Origin: Vanrija pseudolonga
Lineage: Eukaryota > Basidiomycota > Tremellomycetes > Trichosporonales > Trichosporonaceae
Reading direction: 5' to 3'
Length of the DNA: 64,000 nucleotides
Assembly (NCBI RefSeq): GCF_020906515.1
Contig: NC_085854.1
Coordinates: 186,001-250,000 of the forward strand
Positions 29,108-41,035 of the stretch are shown one piece after another. Position numbers and translations under genes: made by a program. Each line of letters begins with the position of its first letter. Within the stretch, counting starts at the first letter, position 1. Below the pieces are notes generated by a model. It did no database searches and was not told the origin of the DNA. It was given only the letters and a program-made list of their open reading frames with translations.

Positions 29108-30197
29108 CTAGTCGTCGTCGTCGTGCTTGATCTCGTCGAAGCAGATGCACACGGCGGCGATGAGCGCGAGGTCGACGCCGGGGGCGACGGTGACGTAGTA
29201 CTGTGGTGTCAGCGCGTCACGCACGAGCGAAGCGAGTGCGCGGGGCGCGGGGCGAGGCGAAGGTTGAGCTGAGCTTCGTGCCAAGCACTTCCCCGTCGTC
29301 GCCAGTCCCACTCCCGCCACCGCCTCGCTGCCTGCCGCAGTTCGGCTTGCGGCAACTCACAGTCTGCTTGTCGTCCACAAACTCGCGCATCGACACGTGG
29401 TGCTTGGAAATCTTGGCCACCACCTGCGAGTCGTCCCACTTGATCTCGGCGCCGCCGAGGAACATGTTGCCCGTGAGGGTGAGGCTGGCCTTTTTGCCGT
29501 CGGACGCGTTGATGAAGGAGACTTCGAGGCGCGAGGTGACTGCGGCGAGCGAGCGGGCGAGCGCGTCAGCGCGAGCCTGAGGGTGTGGCTGGAGAGATGG
29601 AGGGGCGGACGAGGATTGGCATGGCATGGCACACCCCCGCCCGCCTCACCCCGCCTCGCCTCGCGCTGCGCGCTCGGCTCGGCTACTCACGGCTCAAATG
29701 CTTCGACACTCTAAACACCTCGCTGCCGTCCTTGTTATCCGCCACGAACGTCTTGTGCAGCGCGAGCTTCTTGACGCGGAGCTTGAAGAGGAAGTTGCCG
29801 TTGCCGTCGAGGATTTCTAGGCGAGCGTCAGCGGCGAGCAAAGCGAGCCGTCCGTTGCGAGGCGGGCAGGCCAAGGGGCCAGCCACACTCGTGCCCTAGG
29901 CGCGCTCGACTAACCTTTGCTGTCGTGCATCGACACGAGCTTGGCGCGCGCCTTGATGATACGGTCGCCCTTTGTGTCCTTGACGGAGAAGTCGTCCTGG
30001 GGCGCGGTGTGAGCCTCGTCCTTCCCTCGCCGTCCTCCCCCTTAGGCGTCTCGCCGCAAGCCATACCAACTCACCCCAGTGAAGCTGAACACTCTCTCCC
30101 GCAGCACGAGCGTCTCCTCCTCGTCGCGCACAAACGCAGGCAGGAGCCCCAGGGGCGGATGGACGGCGTGCAGCTTTTCGCTCGAAAACAGGCCCAT
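29108..30197 (-). CDS. LURP-one-related (tubby C-like) protein
   Basis: Predicted 200-residue protein from minus-strand exons 30075-30197, 29915-29996, 29691-29816, 29361-29539 and 29108-29200. The order of strands around a central helix (ETLVLRERVFSFTG, DDFSVKDTKGDRI, EILDGNGNFLFKLRVKKL, GSEVFRVSKH, ASLTLTGNMF, then the C-terminal hydrophobic helix VDLALIAAVCICFDEI) is that of LURP-one-related/DUF567 proteins, which resemble the tubby C-terminal barrel and phospholipid scramblases. The buried C-terminal helix is a family hallmark. The last residues are a poly-Asp tail. Function in fungi is not established; lipid or membrane association is the usual guess. All five exons splice in frame with GT-AG borders. 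Confidence 0.8.
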
Positions 30198-31152
30198 GGT
30201 CGTGAAGTGAGTGATGGTGTGAATGCAACAGGCAAGTGCTGCCAGTGTTGTTTCATGACGTGGGCCTCGTCGTCTCGCCAAGGGAGGGACGTGATCGAGA
30301 TCGACAGGGCGGGAAGGGGGCAGGGTGACTGTTCGGGAGGGGCACGTGGTGCACGTGGTCGACGTGGTCAACGTGGCGACGGCGTGGGGCCTGTCCCCGT
30401 ATGCAGTGGATCCAAGGTTATATTAACTGGCACTGCCGTTGGGTTTCGGATTCCGCATCTCGCGCTTCGGAAACTCAGACGGCGATGGCCACCATATCGC
30501 GACATGGCTGGCGGGCTGGCGGGCGGGCGGGCGACTGGCCGACTTGCGGCGCCGGCGGCGGCGGAGGGCACGCACGCTCCGACGACCCGATAAGAGCAAA
30601 CCCCGCACCATGCTCGGCGGCAATGGCGAGCGCGGCGGCGCAGGGCCGTCGAATTCGGCTCGGCGCGGTAGAGTCGCCGCTGGGCCGAACGAGCCGCTCG
30701 CTGCTGTTGGCTGCTGTTGCTGCTGCAAGCAAGCGCTTGCGCTTGCGCTTGGTGCGTACTTACTTATTTGTACTGTGCCTGCCTCCGGCGCCGCTGCCGC
30801 CGATAACACCATCCATACGCAATTGACCGACGACGTGCTAATGTCTGCCTAACTCTGTACCTTACCACTCGGTCACTGCCGCTGATGCCCCGCTGCGGCG
30901 CGCCGCTGGCGCCGGCGCCGGTAGCGGCACGACGGAATCCACACGGCTTGACACGGCGGGTGAGTGGGCAGTAAGTAGCATAGCACGCCATGTGCCTCGC
31001 GCTCGTCGTCATGTTGCCGCTAGGCTGAGCCGTCTTGGTCACCCCCGCCTACTGCCACCTGCCGGCTGCCTCGTATCGGGCCGAGCGACAGCTATAATAG
31101 CCAGCGAGGGCGCGCGACAGAACATTCTCACCAGCTCACCAAACCCAACAAA
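30198..31152. other. Divergent intergenic region, LURP-one-related/MFS
   Basis: Two promoters back to back; a TATAATA element lies near 31093, about 60 bp before the MFS start. Open frames near 30.4-30.9 kb on both strands overlap each other and look like high-GC artefacts. Confidence 0.45.
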
Positions 31153-32934
31153 ATGGGACGCGATACCCCGCCCCCGCGCGACAACGACACCGACTCGGCC
31201 TCGAGCGCGCCCAAGGCCCGCTCGCGCTGGCCCTTCGGCGCGCTCTCCGCCGAACGCCGCCTGGTCCTCAAGCTCGACCTGTCCATGCTCGTCTTCTCCC
31301 TCCTCGGCCTGATCATGCGGTACATCGACCAGGCGAACATCTCGACTGCGTTCGTGAGCGGGATGAAGGAGCAGCTGGGCATGTTTGGGCTGGAGTACAA
31401 TTATGTGCTTACGGCGTGGACTGTTGGGTGAGTGGGCGTGTGTGCGGGGTGTGGCGAAGCCACGGCCGCAACGCCGGTCACCTCGGCTCGGCTCGCTGAC
31501 GCTCGCCTCGCCGCCTGGCAACAGCTACTGCATAGGCCAGATCCCCGGCACGGTCCTCCTCAACCGCGTCTCGCCGCACTACGTCATCTTCGCGTGCGAG
31601 GCGGGCTGGTCCCTCATGACGCTGTGCACGACGTGGGTGACCAACTGGAAGCAGCTGCTGTTCATCCGGTTCATGGTGGGCCTGTTCGAGGCGCCATACT
31701 ATCCCGGCATCCTCTTTCTGTTGGGCAACTGGTACACGCCGAGCGAGCTGGGCAAGCGCACGACGCTCTTCCAGGGGATCACGAGCATCGGCGTGCTCAT
31801 CAACTCGCTCATGCAGGCCGGCATCCACCGCACGCTTAATGGCAAGCTCGGGCGCCCGGGCTGGCGGTGGATCTTCATCATCGACGCGGTCATCTCGCTG
31901 CCCGTCGCCATCGCGGCGTTCTTCTTCATCCCGGACTTGCCGTGGCATATCAAGCCCAACTGGCTTATCAAGCAGGAGGACATTGACCTCGCTAAGAAAC
32001 GGCTCGACGGGCTGGGGCGCAAGGGCACGTCGCCGGACGGGCTCAAGCCCCGCGCGCTGTGGAACGTCCTCAAGAGTTGGCATATCTGGGTAAGCGCGGC
32101 CGAGCCCCTCGTGGGCTTCATACCCCTCCCATTGCGCAGCCCCACTCACACCCCCCGCAGCTCTTCACCCTCACCTACATCCTCTACATGTTCAACATGC
32201 AGCCGCAGAACAGCTTTGCCTTCTGGCTCAAGAACTCCAAGGACCCGAAGTACACGATCGAGCAGATCAACTACTACCCGTGCGGGATGTACGCCGTGCA
32301 GTTTGTCAGCTGTGTCGTGTTGAGCTACATCAGCGATACGTGGCTGCGGGGCGCGCGGTGGCCGTTCATGGTGCTCACGGGGGTGAGTTCCAGCGCATTG
32401 ATGACAAGGCCGGCGAGGCTGACTCCCCCAGCTCTGGCACTGCGTAGACTGCGCCCTCCTCGCAGCATGGGACCCATACGGCACCCACCGCGGCCGCCGC
32501 TGGGCGCTGTACTACCTCACCGGACTAGTAAACTGCACCCCGGGCCTCCTGTACGCATGGTGCAGCGAGATCATCTCCGAGAGCGCGGAGAAGCGCGCCA
32601 TCGTGATGGGCACGTTCAACTCGGTCGCGTTTAGCTTTACGGCGTGGCTGCCTCGTGAGTAACACCCCCCTGTCCCCGCAGCGCGGCTGACGCCGCGCTA
32701 GTCATCTTCTTCAAGCAGACCGACCAGCCGTGGGTGCGTAACGGCAACATTGCGTGCGCGGCCTTCATCGCCGCCGAGGTGGCCACGATCTTCGGCATCC
32801 TCTTCCTCTCAAAGCGCGACGAGGCGCGCAAGGCGCGTCTCGTTGACAACAGCGAGGGCGAGGGCGACGACAGCGTGCCGCGCCTCACGCGCACCGGGTA
32901 TGAGGACAGTGAGGACTGGGACGGTAAGAAATAG
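31153..32934 (+). CDS. MFS transporter, allantoate/pantothenate permease type
   Basis: Predicted 505-residue major-facilitator protein from exons 31153-31427, 31525-32089, 32161-32382, 32432-32654 and 32702-32934. The soluble N-terminus is followed by a first helix with KLDLSMLVFSLLGLIMRYID and QANISTAFVSGM, typical of the anion:cation symporter branch that includes yeast Dal5 and related vitamin or nicotinate carriers. Further landmarks: RFMVGLFEAPYYPG, GKRTTLFQGI, and the central loop with WHIKPNWLIKQEDIDLAKKRL. About 12 membrane segments are expected in the plasma membrane. The C-terminus is acidic (TGYEDSEDWDG). The substrate cannot be told from sequence. Confidence 0.85.
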
Positions 32935-33754
32935 TGTGCCGCTTCGGTGCGGTATTGCATCTCTGCAGGGGGTTGTCTGGGTTGGTTGTGGTGCTTCAAA
33001 AGTGGATGTGGGATGCATTGGTTTACGGTGCGTTCTGCCACACTCCTGCAGTCGGAGGCGCCACCTCGGTCCATGCACAGGTCACCGAGCCTGCGTGCGC
33101 CGACACTCACTCAACGCCCACGTCGCTTCATCATGCAAAGCAGCATGCAGCAGCATGCATCACCACCTCACGTCGCCGCATATCCGCCGATCTCGGACCC
33201 CCACCCACCACACCACACTACACTACGTGCTAGCACCTCCCCCACCCATGGCCACCAGCCGACACCCGTAGCGCCGTTCCTTCCTCCGTGCTAATCTCTG
33301 CCGAAGTGTGCCTGTTGCGTGTAGTGCTAGCTGGCTGCTCGACCCAACTCGTGACGCCAGGACGCGACACACTAGTCTGCGCCGTCGTTTGTCGTTTACC
33401 AACTTCTAGCCCAGCGTTCTTTTCTAGCTTACTCGCTCCTGCGGCTCCTCTTGGCAACTTTTTGCAACTTTCTTGGTTTGGCCGAGGCTTCAAGCATCGT
33501 GCAACGCGTGCTCCACGCTCCTCCCACCGCCTCGCTCGCTCGCTACGCTCGCTCACTCGTAGTCCATGACATGCATGCTCGTACTCGGACACAATGAATG
33601 ATGGGTGATGACAGAACCAGTCAGATGCAAAGAAGAACAAGGAAGAATGCTAGACAGTACACGCGCGGTCGTCGCGCCGGTCGGTGACATCTATGCGAGG
33701 GGTCGTGCCGTCGTGCCGTGGCGCAACGACGAGTGGCACACCTTCACGCCCCGC
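32935..33754. other. Convergent 3' region, no gene
   Basis: Between the 3' ends of the MFS transporter and the large minus-strand gene. Nothing supported; a CGCTCGCTCGCTACGCTCGC-like motif is seen near 33530-33560. Confidence 0.5.
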
Positions 33755-36700
33755 CTACAGCCCCATGATCGCAGAGCAACTCGCCCACAGCAGATCAATC
33801 AGCTGTCGGCCATTGTCGCTCAGACCCGTCCCTCGCCACTCCTCGTAACCCGTCGGACCCCACGCCGACTCGCCCTTGCACAGGCCAAGCCTGTCCAAGC
33901 CCTCGAGTACAAACTCGACGCCCTGGTTGTGGCTGTGACACACGGCAATGACCGTCGGAAACGCGCGGCCAGACGAAATGTTGGCCTCGACAGCCGCGTC
34001 GTGCGCAGAGTCGGGCGACGACCCAGAACTCGACGACGCCGCCGGGTCCTCCATCTTGGTTGCCCCGTCTAGCGGCGGTGTTGCCAGGCCGGCGGGCTTG
34101 CCGGTGCGCACCTGCTCGGCCCACTGCTCTAACGCAATGACCGGCACCTCGGGCGATGACTTGAGGTCCTCGACCTGGACAACCTTGGCGACGACGCGGA
34201 ACGACTTGAACGGTAGTGGACGCAGGTTGGTCGACTCGCCTCTGGCCTTGCCGAGGATTGGCGAGAGATCGTGAAGCTCGTTGGGCGGGGTGGTGGTCAC
34301 AGGCAGCGGGTGTGCCATGTGGCGCGAGCCGCCGATACCCCGCGGAGAGCCAATGCTCCGTGGCGAGTCGGCCTTGCTGCCTCGAGGGCGTAACAGCTTG
34401 GGTAACCTGCCAAGAGATGAAGCGACGTGGTGCTCCTCCTGCTCGTGGTGCGGCGCCTCCTGGATCTTGAACAGGGTAGAGTTTGAGCCAAATCTCGTGT
34501 CGCCGCCAGAGTTGAAGGGCGTAAACCACACTAACAGCGCTTGTCTCGGGCCGTCGATGAAGAACGGGTTGATGAACGGCTGCGCAACACTCGAGGGACG
34601 CGACTTGTTGTGGGGCGTTGTAATCTCCGACTCGATGGGGATGACCATGGCCAAGGCCTCATCGGGGACACCCTCCCAGGCCTTGCCCTCTTTCCAGGGT
34701 AAGCCGCCGTTCTGCTCGTCCTCGATGCCGAGGCCTAATGAACCAAACATGGCCTCGTCGCCCGGCCACTCGTCGCCATAGGGGTCAACCGTGCCGTCCG
34801 TGTTGTACCGGCTCGACTGTTGCGACGATGCCGAGGCCGAATCGCTGCGGTCCGATGCGTGCCGCATGGGTGAAGCCTTGAACGTGCCCGAGGAATGGGA
34901 CGAGTTGGTGTGGTTGCTGCTGTGGCCGTTGGCTCCCCACATGTGGCTCCCACGCTCCTTGCGCTCCTCGTATCCCTGCAGCACCTTGTTCATGCTGCGC
35001 TTGAGGGCACCACCAAACGACGACGACTTCTTGGTCTTCTCCTCGTCGACGTCCTTTTGCTTTGAACGGCGGTGCTCGCGCTTCGGCTTGTCGTCCTTGC
35101 CTTTTGGTGGCGAACCGGATGGAGGGGTCGGCGTCGTCGGTCGGCGCGCCATGACAGTCGGCTGTGATGCGCGCTGGCCGTGAGGAATGGCTGTGGCGTC
35201 CGAGTCATGCGAGCCAAAGCGCACGCGCTCTTCATGTTCCCGCTTGTTGAGCTCATTGTACGAGGCCATGACGAGCGGCTCGCTGACGCTGGCGCGGTTG
35301 CGAGTGGCAGCGGCAAACCGATGTGATACTCGCTTCTCCCGTCGTGAAGCGAGCTCGCGCTGCACTGTGAACGGCAACTTGACGCCACCATTCTCCGTGT
35401 GCACCATCTTGCCAGTGAGGGTGTAGCCAATGTAGGGCGTGATGATGAGCGGTTGGTGGGCGCCGTCGGGAACAGGATCTGTGGGCAGGATGAGCTGACC
35501 CCGGGTCGGCTGCTCGAGGTCGTACTCGCGCGAGCTCATCTGGCGGATACGCCAGACGTGGCCCGACTCGACAGCCCGGATGTCACCGTTGGGGTAAATC
35601 TCATACCTGCCAGCACCCGGCGCGTCCCATGCGGCACGAGGAATAAGCACAGCGGGGTCGAGTGGGTCGACCTCGTCTGGGTGGCGGTCCACGGGGAAGA
35701 TGGGGTTGACCTCTGGCGGCGGCGGCCGTGGCAATGGGCAGGCGCGGAAGGTCCACTCGCCTCTGCGGCCTCCGTACTCGTCGTCGAACGCGCCAACAAA
35801 CTTGGCAAACGAGTCCTCGACCTCATCGCTGGGCCGCGCAGTAGACCGCTCTTGCCCCTCAAAGCTGTTAGACCCGCGGCTCTTGGTCGAGCCGGAGCCA
35901 TTTCTGCCGAGGTTGGGTTTTGAGCCAGCAAGGATAAAGTCGATGTCAAATTCGGAGAGGTCGACAGGGGCGGGAGGGTGGAGTGATGGGGGGAGCGGTG
36001 CTGGGAGTGGCTCAGACTCGAGGTTGCGCGAATTGAGCAGGTGTGATGCGCGATGGAGTGCCAGCGTGGTCTGGAGCAGACGGGGGACAGGGTCGGAAAG
36101 TGGCAACAGCGGTGGCAATGGTCGCTGCGGTGTCTGCAAATGGTGTTAGTGCCGGCTGCACGTGTGTGTGTGTGTGGTACTCACGGCCAAGTGAGCCTCA
36201 TCCTCTTGCTCGTCGGTGCCCTCCCAGCTGGTCGGATCTGTGACCGACGCGGCTGGGTCGCGCTCCGGCTCGGGTACGGCACCCCGTGGGGGAATGTTGA
36301 CAGGCAAGCTCGGTCTTCGGCCCAAGGTGTTGTCGTCAAAGTTGATGATACTCTGACCATCCTGGGGCTTTTGTATCCGCTCCCAGATCAACAAGCTGGT
36401 TCGACGTGTGCTTGCTGGGGATGCCGGTCCAGCTGTCGAGTTGCCGCCACCGAGGCTCAGCCGTGCGCGTGCGCGCCGCGAGTCCTCGCCAAAGGTTGCA
36501 GCTAAGAAGGCCCGTCTCTGTCGCTCTGCCTCTGCCTCTTCTGCCTGCTCGAATGCCGACTTGTCGCGCAACGACATGGCGTGGATGCGTTGCAGGGACG
36601 ACGCGGCGGACGAGTTTGGCGTGTCATCTGGCAGACTTCCAAATTTAAAAGTCTGGTCAATGACTGCCGTGTCGTCGACACTGCCGCGGGTCGACGCCAA

Positions 36701-37702
36701 TGTCGGGTTGAACGGCGTCGGCTGGGGACCTGTCCACGCTCCATAGTAGAGATGAGGCAGGCTCCCTCGTCTTCCATCTGCCAGGGCGGCCAGGGCGCTG
36801 CTGCGTCGAGGCTGCTGACTTGGGAGAGTGTCTATTGTTCGCGACTCTCTCGGGGGGAGCGGGGCGTTCAACCGGCCCGACACGAGGGTGCGCGTGGGGG
36901 AGGGGGCGGCCAGAGTCGGATTTGATGGCGTCAGGGATGACCTCCTCTTGGCAGGATTAAAGTTGGACATTGTATTTGGTGCAGTGTTGTTGCTAGAGGA
37001 GGCGGCGCCGCTGCTCGATGACGCGATTGGGAGCGCCGAGATTGAGGGTGTGAGTGACAATCGTCGCAGGTTGTTTGCGTTGTTTGGGCTCGGCCGAGTC
37101 GCCGTCAAGTTTGACGACGCGTTGGAAGCGACCGTCGCCACCGAGTCTCGTCGTGATGGTTCAGACGTAAACTCGCTACCTTGGGCAACAAAGCCCACCG
37201 AGCGCATGGGCGACGACGATTGCTGAGCGGCGGCGAGGGCGAGCGACGCAGTCTCCAGTGCGTGTTGCAATGGCGGCGGCGGGACCGGCGAAATGACATT
37301 GAGTCCCAACGGTGTGAGGGACCCTCGCCGAGGGTGATGAGTATGGATAAACTGCGAGGGGTGGGTTATCGACACGACTGAGGGCGTCGGTGGGGCCGAC
37401 GACGGTCCATCAAACGTGGGCGAGTGGCTCAAACTGCGAGGTCAGTCTCCATCTATTCCAGCTCGTCTAACTTACTCTGTTGTGAGCGCAAACTGGGCAC
37501 TGGCCGACGAATCGAGGGGGTCGATACCCGTATATGCGCTTGAGACGCTCGCCTGGCGTCGCTCGGCGAGTGATGGACGCGCCGGCACGGTCAGCGGCGA
37601 CACTGGCTCTCCGAAGGGGGCAATGTCCGCCAGGTTGGCCGCCGAAGTCGACGACGATGCCAGCTCTGGCGGGTCATCCGACCTGTGCAAGCCCGTCATC
37701 AT
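33755..37702 (-). CDS. Large Ser/Pro-rich protein of unknown function
   Basis: Predicted 1284-residue protein from minus-strand exons 37476-37702, 36185-37433 and 33755-36133. The N-terminal half is low-complexity, rich in Ser, Pro and Thr with many RRxS-type sites (for example GRRPSLPVN, RRSSLTPSN), as in substrates of basophilic kinases. More ordered stretches are LLQTTLALHRASHLLNSRNL, a segment around AWDAPGAGRYEIYPNGDIRA and ESGHVWRIRQMSSREYDLEQ, a Lys-rich region EHRRSKQKDVDEEKTKK with GALKRSMNKVLQGYEERKE, and the C-terminal domain around LLVWFTPFNSGG, FRVVAKVVQVEDL and GVEFVLEGLDRLGL. I do not recognise the family. Start: the first ATG of the frame (two consecutive ATG codons). No membrane segment. 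Looks like a large regulatory scaffold of the cell cortex or signalling, but that is only an impression. Confidence 0.75.
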
Positions 37703-38773
37703 GGGTACGCGCACGCCCTTGTTTCAGCGGCGACGGGCCCACGATCACCGCGATCACCAGCGAACGTGCGGGTGTGTCGGGGGCAAGGGGAGGGGTGGGG
37801 ATGCGGCGGCGATTGGGGTTGTCGCGCAGTGTCGTCGCTGGGCGACGGACGGCGTCGACTCGCGGTGCCGGGGGGAAAGGGGGGGAGGGGTGTCGAGGCT
37901 GCTGCTTGTGCTGTTACGACGGCGTGCTCGTCATGCGGTCAATGGCGGGGCGCGCGTCGAGTACGCGGTGGGTGGTCTGTTGGAGTAAAAGAGTAACGGC
38001 GGCGGCGGCGGCGAGTGAGTTGGGGCTGTCGCTGCTCGTCGCCCGGTTCCTGGCTCCCTTTTGGGTCGGCTTTGAATTGGCGGCTGGGCGGCGCGCTCTC
38101 GGCGGATCTCTTTGGCTGCTATTGACACGAGTCGGATGTGCAAGTGTAGAGGTAACACGAAGCAAAGGGGGTTGCCCGTGTCTCACGTCGTGTGCGACAG
38201 ACCGACGAGATCGACGGCGGCGGACTTGAGCGTCCACGTTGGTAGAGTTCCGGTCAAGCCGTAGGTTGCTTTCGTTGGCTCGGCTCCAACAAACAGGATA
38301 CACTGTCGATCTTCTTGCTGCTGCTGTTGCACTACTTCGGCCAAGTGCTCGTGGTCGGCGTTTGGCAACCGAGGGGGGCGCGGCTGCGGCTTGATTAGGC
38401 GGCGTAGTCGTTGGAGGGGAGGGCTGCGTGGTGTGGGGTGTGCGTGGATGGAATCTGATTGCCGGTGGGGGGTACGTGTGAGTTGAAGATGGGCAGGAAC
38501 GCCGGGAGTTGGAGAGGAGAGAGAGAGAGAAGAGGGGGAAGGGAGGGAGGCGAGTCGAGGGGGGAGATGCTCTGTGACGAGATGTGAGTTGAGATGTAGA
38601 GAGAGGATGTAGTAGATGCAGATGAAGAGGATGTTGGAGTTGAGTGATGGTGGTGGTGGTTTGGTGGTGCCGAGCGAGCGAGCCAGCCAGCCAGGACGTC
38701 CGTCGTGACGGTGCTCGTTGTCGACTTACTTTGGAGGTTTGAAGTCTGTGCCAACGGCCAACGGCAATCCCAT

Positions 38774-38799
38774 GCAGGCAGGCAGGCAGGCAGGCAGGC
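38774..38799 (+). repeat. (CAGG)n microsatellite
   Basis: About six tandem CAGG units. Confidence 0.8.
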
Positions 38800-39511
38800 C
38801 ATCCATCACCCAGGTATGCATCCAATCCCTGGGACACCAGGTCGAGGACATGCCGCCGAACGAGCCAGAGGGGCAAGGCAGAGGCTACAGGGTTTGAAAA
38901 AAGGCTGCTGCAGGCATGACACCCGAGGCTACAAAGGTGGGGGAGAGGTGGCTCTCTCCTCGTCCTCGTCCTCGCCGTGGAGACCTCCCCTGTCCATGTC
39001 CCTGTCGGGGGGGTCTCTTGTTCAGGCATACCAGCCCGGGCAAGGAGCAACATGGCTACATGGACAGCACCCGCACCCAGCAGCAGCAGCAGCACCACTC
39101 CTCCTCGATGTGCCTGTACCTCTTTCACTCAACCCTCCTCTGCGGGCATGGCACCCAAGCAGCCCCTCGGAGCAGGCCGTCACCTACTGCGGCGCCGCTC
39201 ACGCCGACTTTGATGTGCAGCGGGTCGAGTCCTGAGAGGAAGAGGGCATCAGCAGCAAAGAAAAAAAAAAAAGGTTGACCAGGCACATGGCTCTGCATAT
39301 GTGGACGGGTGACCACGGCGGGGGGTGACAAGGGAGCGTAGAGGCGCCGCCGCACATTCAACAGCGGCAGCGTGGGCGTCGAAGGCAAGGACGGGCTGGG
39401 TAGGTAGGCTGGGTCGCTGGCTACTGCCTGCTCCTCTCGGGTGCTCGACACGGACAGCCGGATGCATTGCCCACCTTGTCGCACCTGCTGGGGTCGACCG
39501 AGACCGACTTC

Positions 39512-39540
39512 TGGTGCATGGTGCATGGTGCATGGTGCAC
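39512..39540 (+). repeat. Seven-base tandem repeat, TGGTGCA x4
   Basis: Four consecutive copies of a 7-mer in non-coding DNA. Confidence 0.75.
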
Positions 39541-40730
39541 ATTCCACGTCTAGCCGCGGTGTCTGCGGTAGCCGGGTGGGGGTGGGGGGGTGGTGCATGT
39601 GGTGTCTGATCGTCTGGCAAGCCATGCAGCTCGACTTGGTAGATCTCGACGACGACTAGAGTTGTCACCAACAAGGACGCTTTTCCCTGCTGACGCCATG
39701 ATCTACAGCGCTGCAACCCTCGACGAGAACAGGACAGGACAGGTGTCGGCGGGACCTTGCGTAGCAGAGGCAGCTCGCAGCTCTGAGCTTGAAGTTGCGT
39801 GCCGTGCGTCCTGCCCTCTGCTCTTGGAGCTCAACCAAGGCACGAGCATTTACGTCACCCGGACCCAGACCAGACGCACGCTCACCACCTGCACCACCTG
39901 CAGCGTAATGGACAACTCGCCGACTGGCCCGCTGCCAAGGCGGACACGGAGGGGAAGGAGGGGGGCGTTAACGGCCGACACCGGCACGGCCATGGGCCCG
40001 GCGAGCGAGGCGACGAGGAGGACAAGCCAGATCTGCACCAGAACTCGGCACACATCCCCTTCGTCAACTCGAGCTCGCCTGCGTACCTCGCCAGCAGAGA
40101 GCCGAGCGCGGGCGGGTCGTCGCCGAGCTGCAATGTGCAAGAGGGGAGATTGAGCATCTTGACGCAAGTGTACAGACTGCTGCCCAGACGCAAGTGTACA
40201 GCCAGCGCAGATCTCGCTCGCCTCTGCGCCTCTGCTCGGACGCAGTACAATGACGCAGCAGCGTAGCGTACTCGGACGCTGCTCGCTCGCTCGCTGGTCG
40301 CACTGTCCCCGTGCCTACTAGTGCCTCGTCGTCACAGGCCCGTGCTAAAGGCCAGTGCTGGCAGCGGCGCCGAAGCGGCATGTCCTCGGCATGGCAGCAA
40401 GCGAGGCGCAGTGGAGCAGCAACGTTCCAGCAATAGCGTAGCGCGGACTGGAGAGTGGCAGTGGCGGAGGCGAGGGAGGAGGTGCCAGCCAGCCAGCGGG
40501 ATTGCGACAGCGAGGCTTGCGACGGCGAGAAGAGAGGAGGATTGTGCCCGCAGCGAGAGCGAGGAGGAGGCATACCTGCCTGCCTGCGCCTGCCGTGCGT
40601 GCCGAGGCCAACGACGATCTTGACGGCAGCGCGCAGAGCAGCACGCACATACCCCCCACGTCGTCGCACGCCGTTCCCATGCCACTCAGGTCCAGGGGGA
40701 TCGCCACGGCACGCCAGCAGGGTACGGGGA

Positions 40731-40752
40731 CGCAGCGCAGCGCTGCGCTGCG
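40731..40752. repeat. 22-bp perfect palindrome of GCGCA units
   Basis: Reads identically on both strands and then continues as direct CTGCG repeats to about 40761. It could form a hairpin; no gene function assigned. Confidence 0.7.
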
Positions 40753-40937
40753 CTGCGCTGCGGTGTATGTAGATCATCGTGCGCAGCCAAGCAAAGCAAG
40801 CACAGCAGGGGATCCAAGCTGCGCCAAGCAAGCAAGCGTTGCGTGGGTCGTCGTGGGCAAGTGGACGGGCTGCGTGGGCCAGAGGCAACGCACAGCGACG
40901 GGGTCAAATAAATGTGAAAAATTCGCTCAACACCCCC

Positions 40938-41035
40938 GGGCGTGTAGCTCAGTTGGTAGAGCGTGTCATTAGCACGAGTACTGCGGTACTACTACCTACT
41001 TGACAAGGTCTTTGGTTCGATTCCTAACTCGTCCA
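40938..41035 (+). tRNA. trnA-AGC: tRNA-Ala(AGC) with 25-nt intron
   Basis: Full cloverleaf. The acceptor stem GGGCGTG pairs with CTCGTCC and discriminator A, including the G3-U70 wobble that is the alanine identity element. D-arm is GCTC/GAGC. The anticodon stem TGTCA/TGACA has loop TT-AGC-A, an intron at 40975-40999 after position 37, and T at position 38. T-loop TTCGATT. The 5' GGGCGTGT and 3' CTCGTCCA ends agree with yeast tRNA-Ala. A T5 terminator lies at 41047-41051. Confidence 0.93.

Larger units (their letters stand above)
37703..40937. other. Gene-poor region of about 3.2 kb upstream of the large protein gene
   Basis: Sequence next to the large gene is CT-rich on its sense strand (about 38515-38600), as expected for a long leader or promoter. 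Simple repeats occur at 38774-38799, 39078-39092 and 39512-39540. Long open frames on both strands overlap without codon bias. No gene called. Confidence 0.45.

Noticed and set aside
37914-39128. 404-codon minus-strand frame upstream of the large protein gene
   Set aside because: Low-complexity Ser/Thr/Pro/His translation of a CT-rich leader; no codon bias, splice borders or domain.
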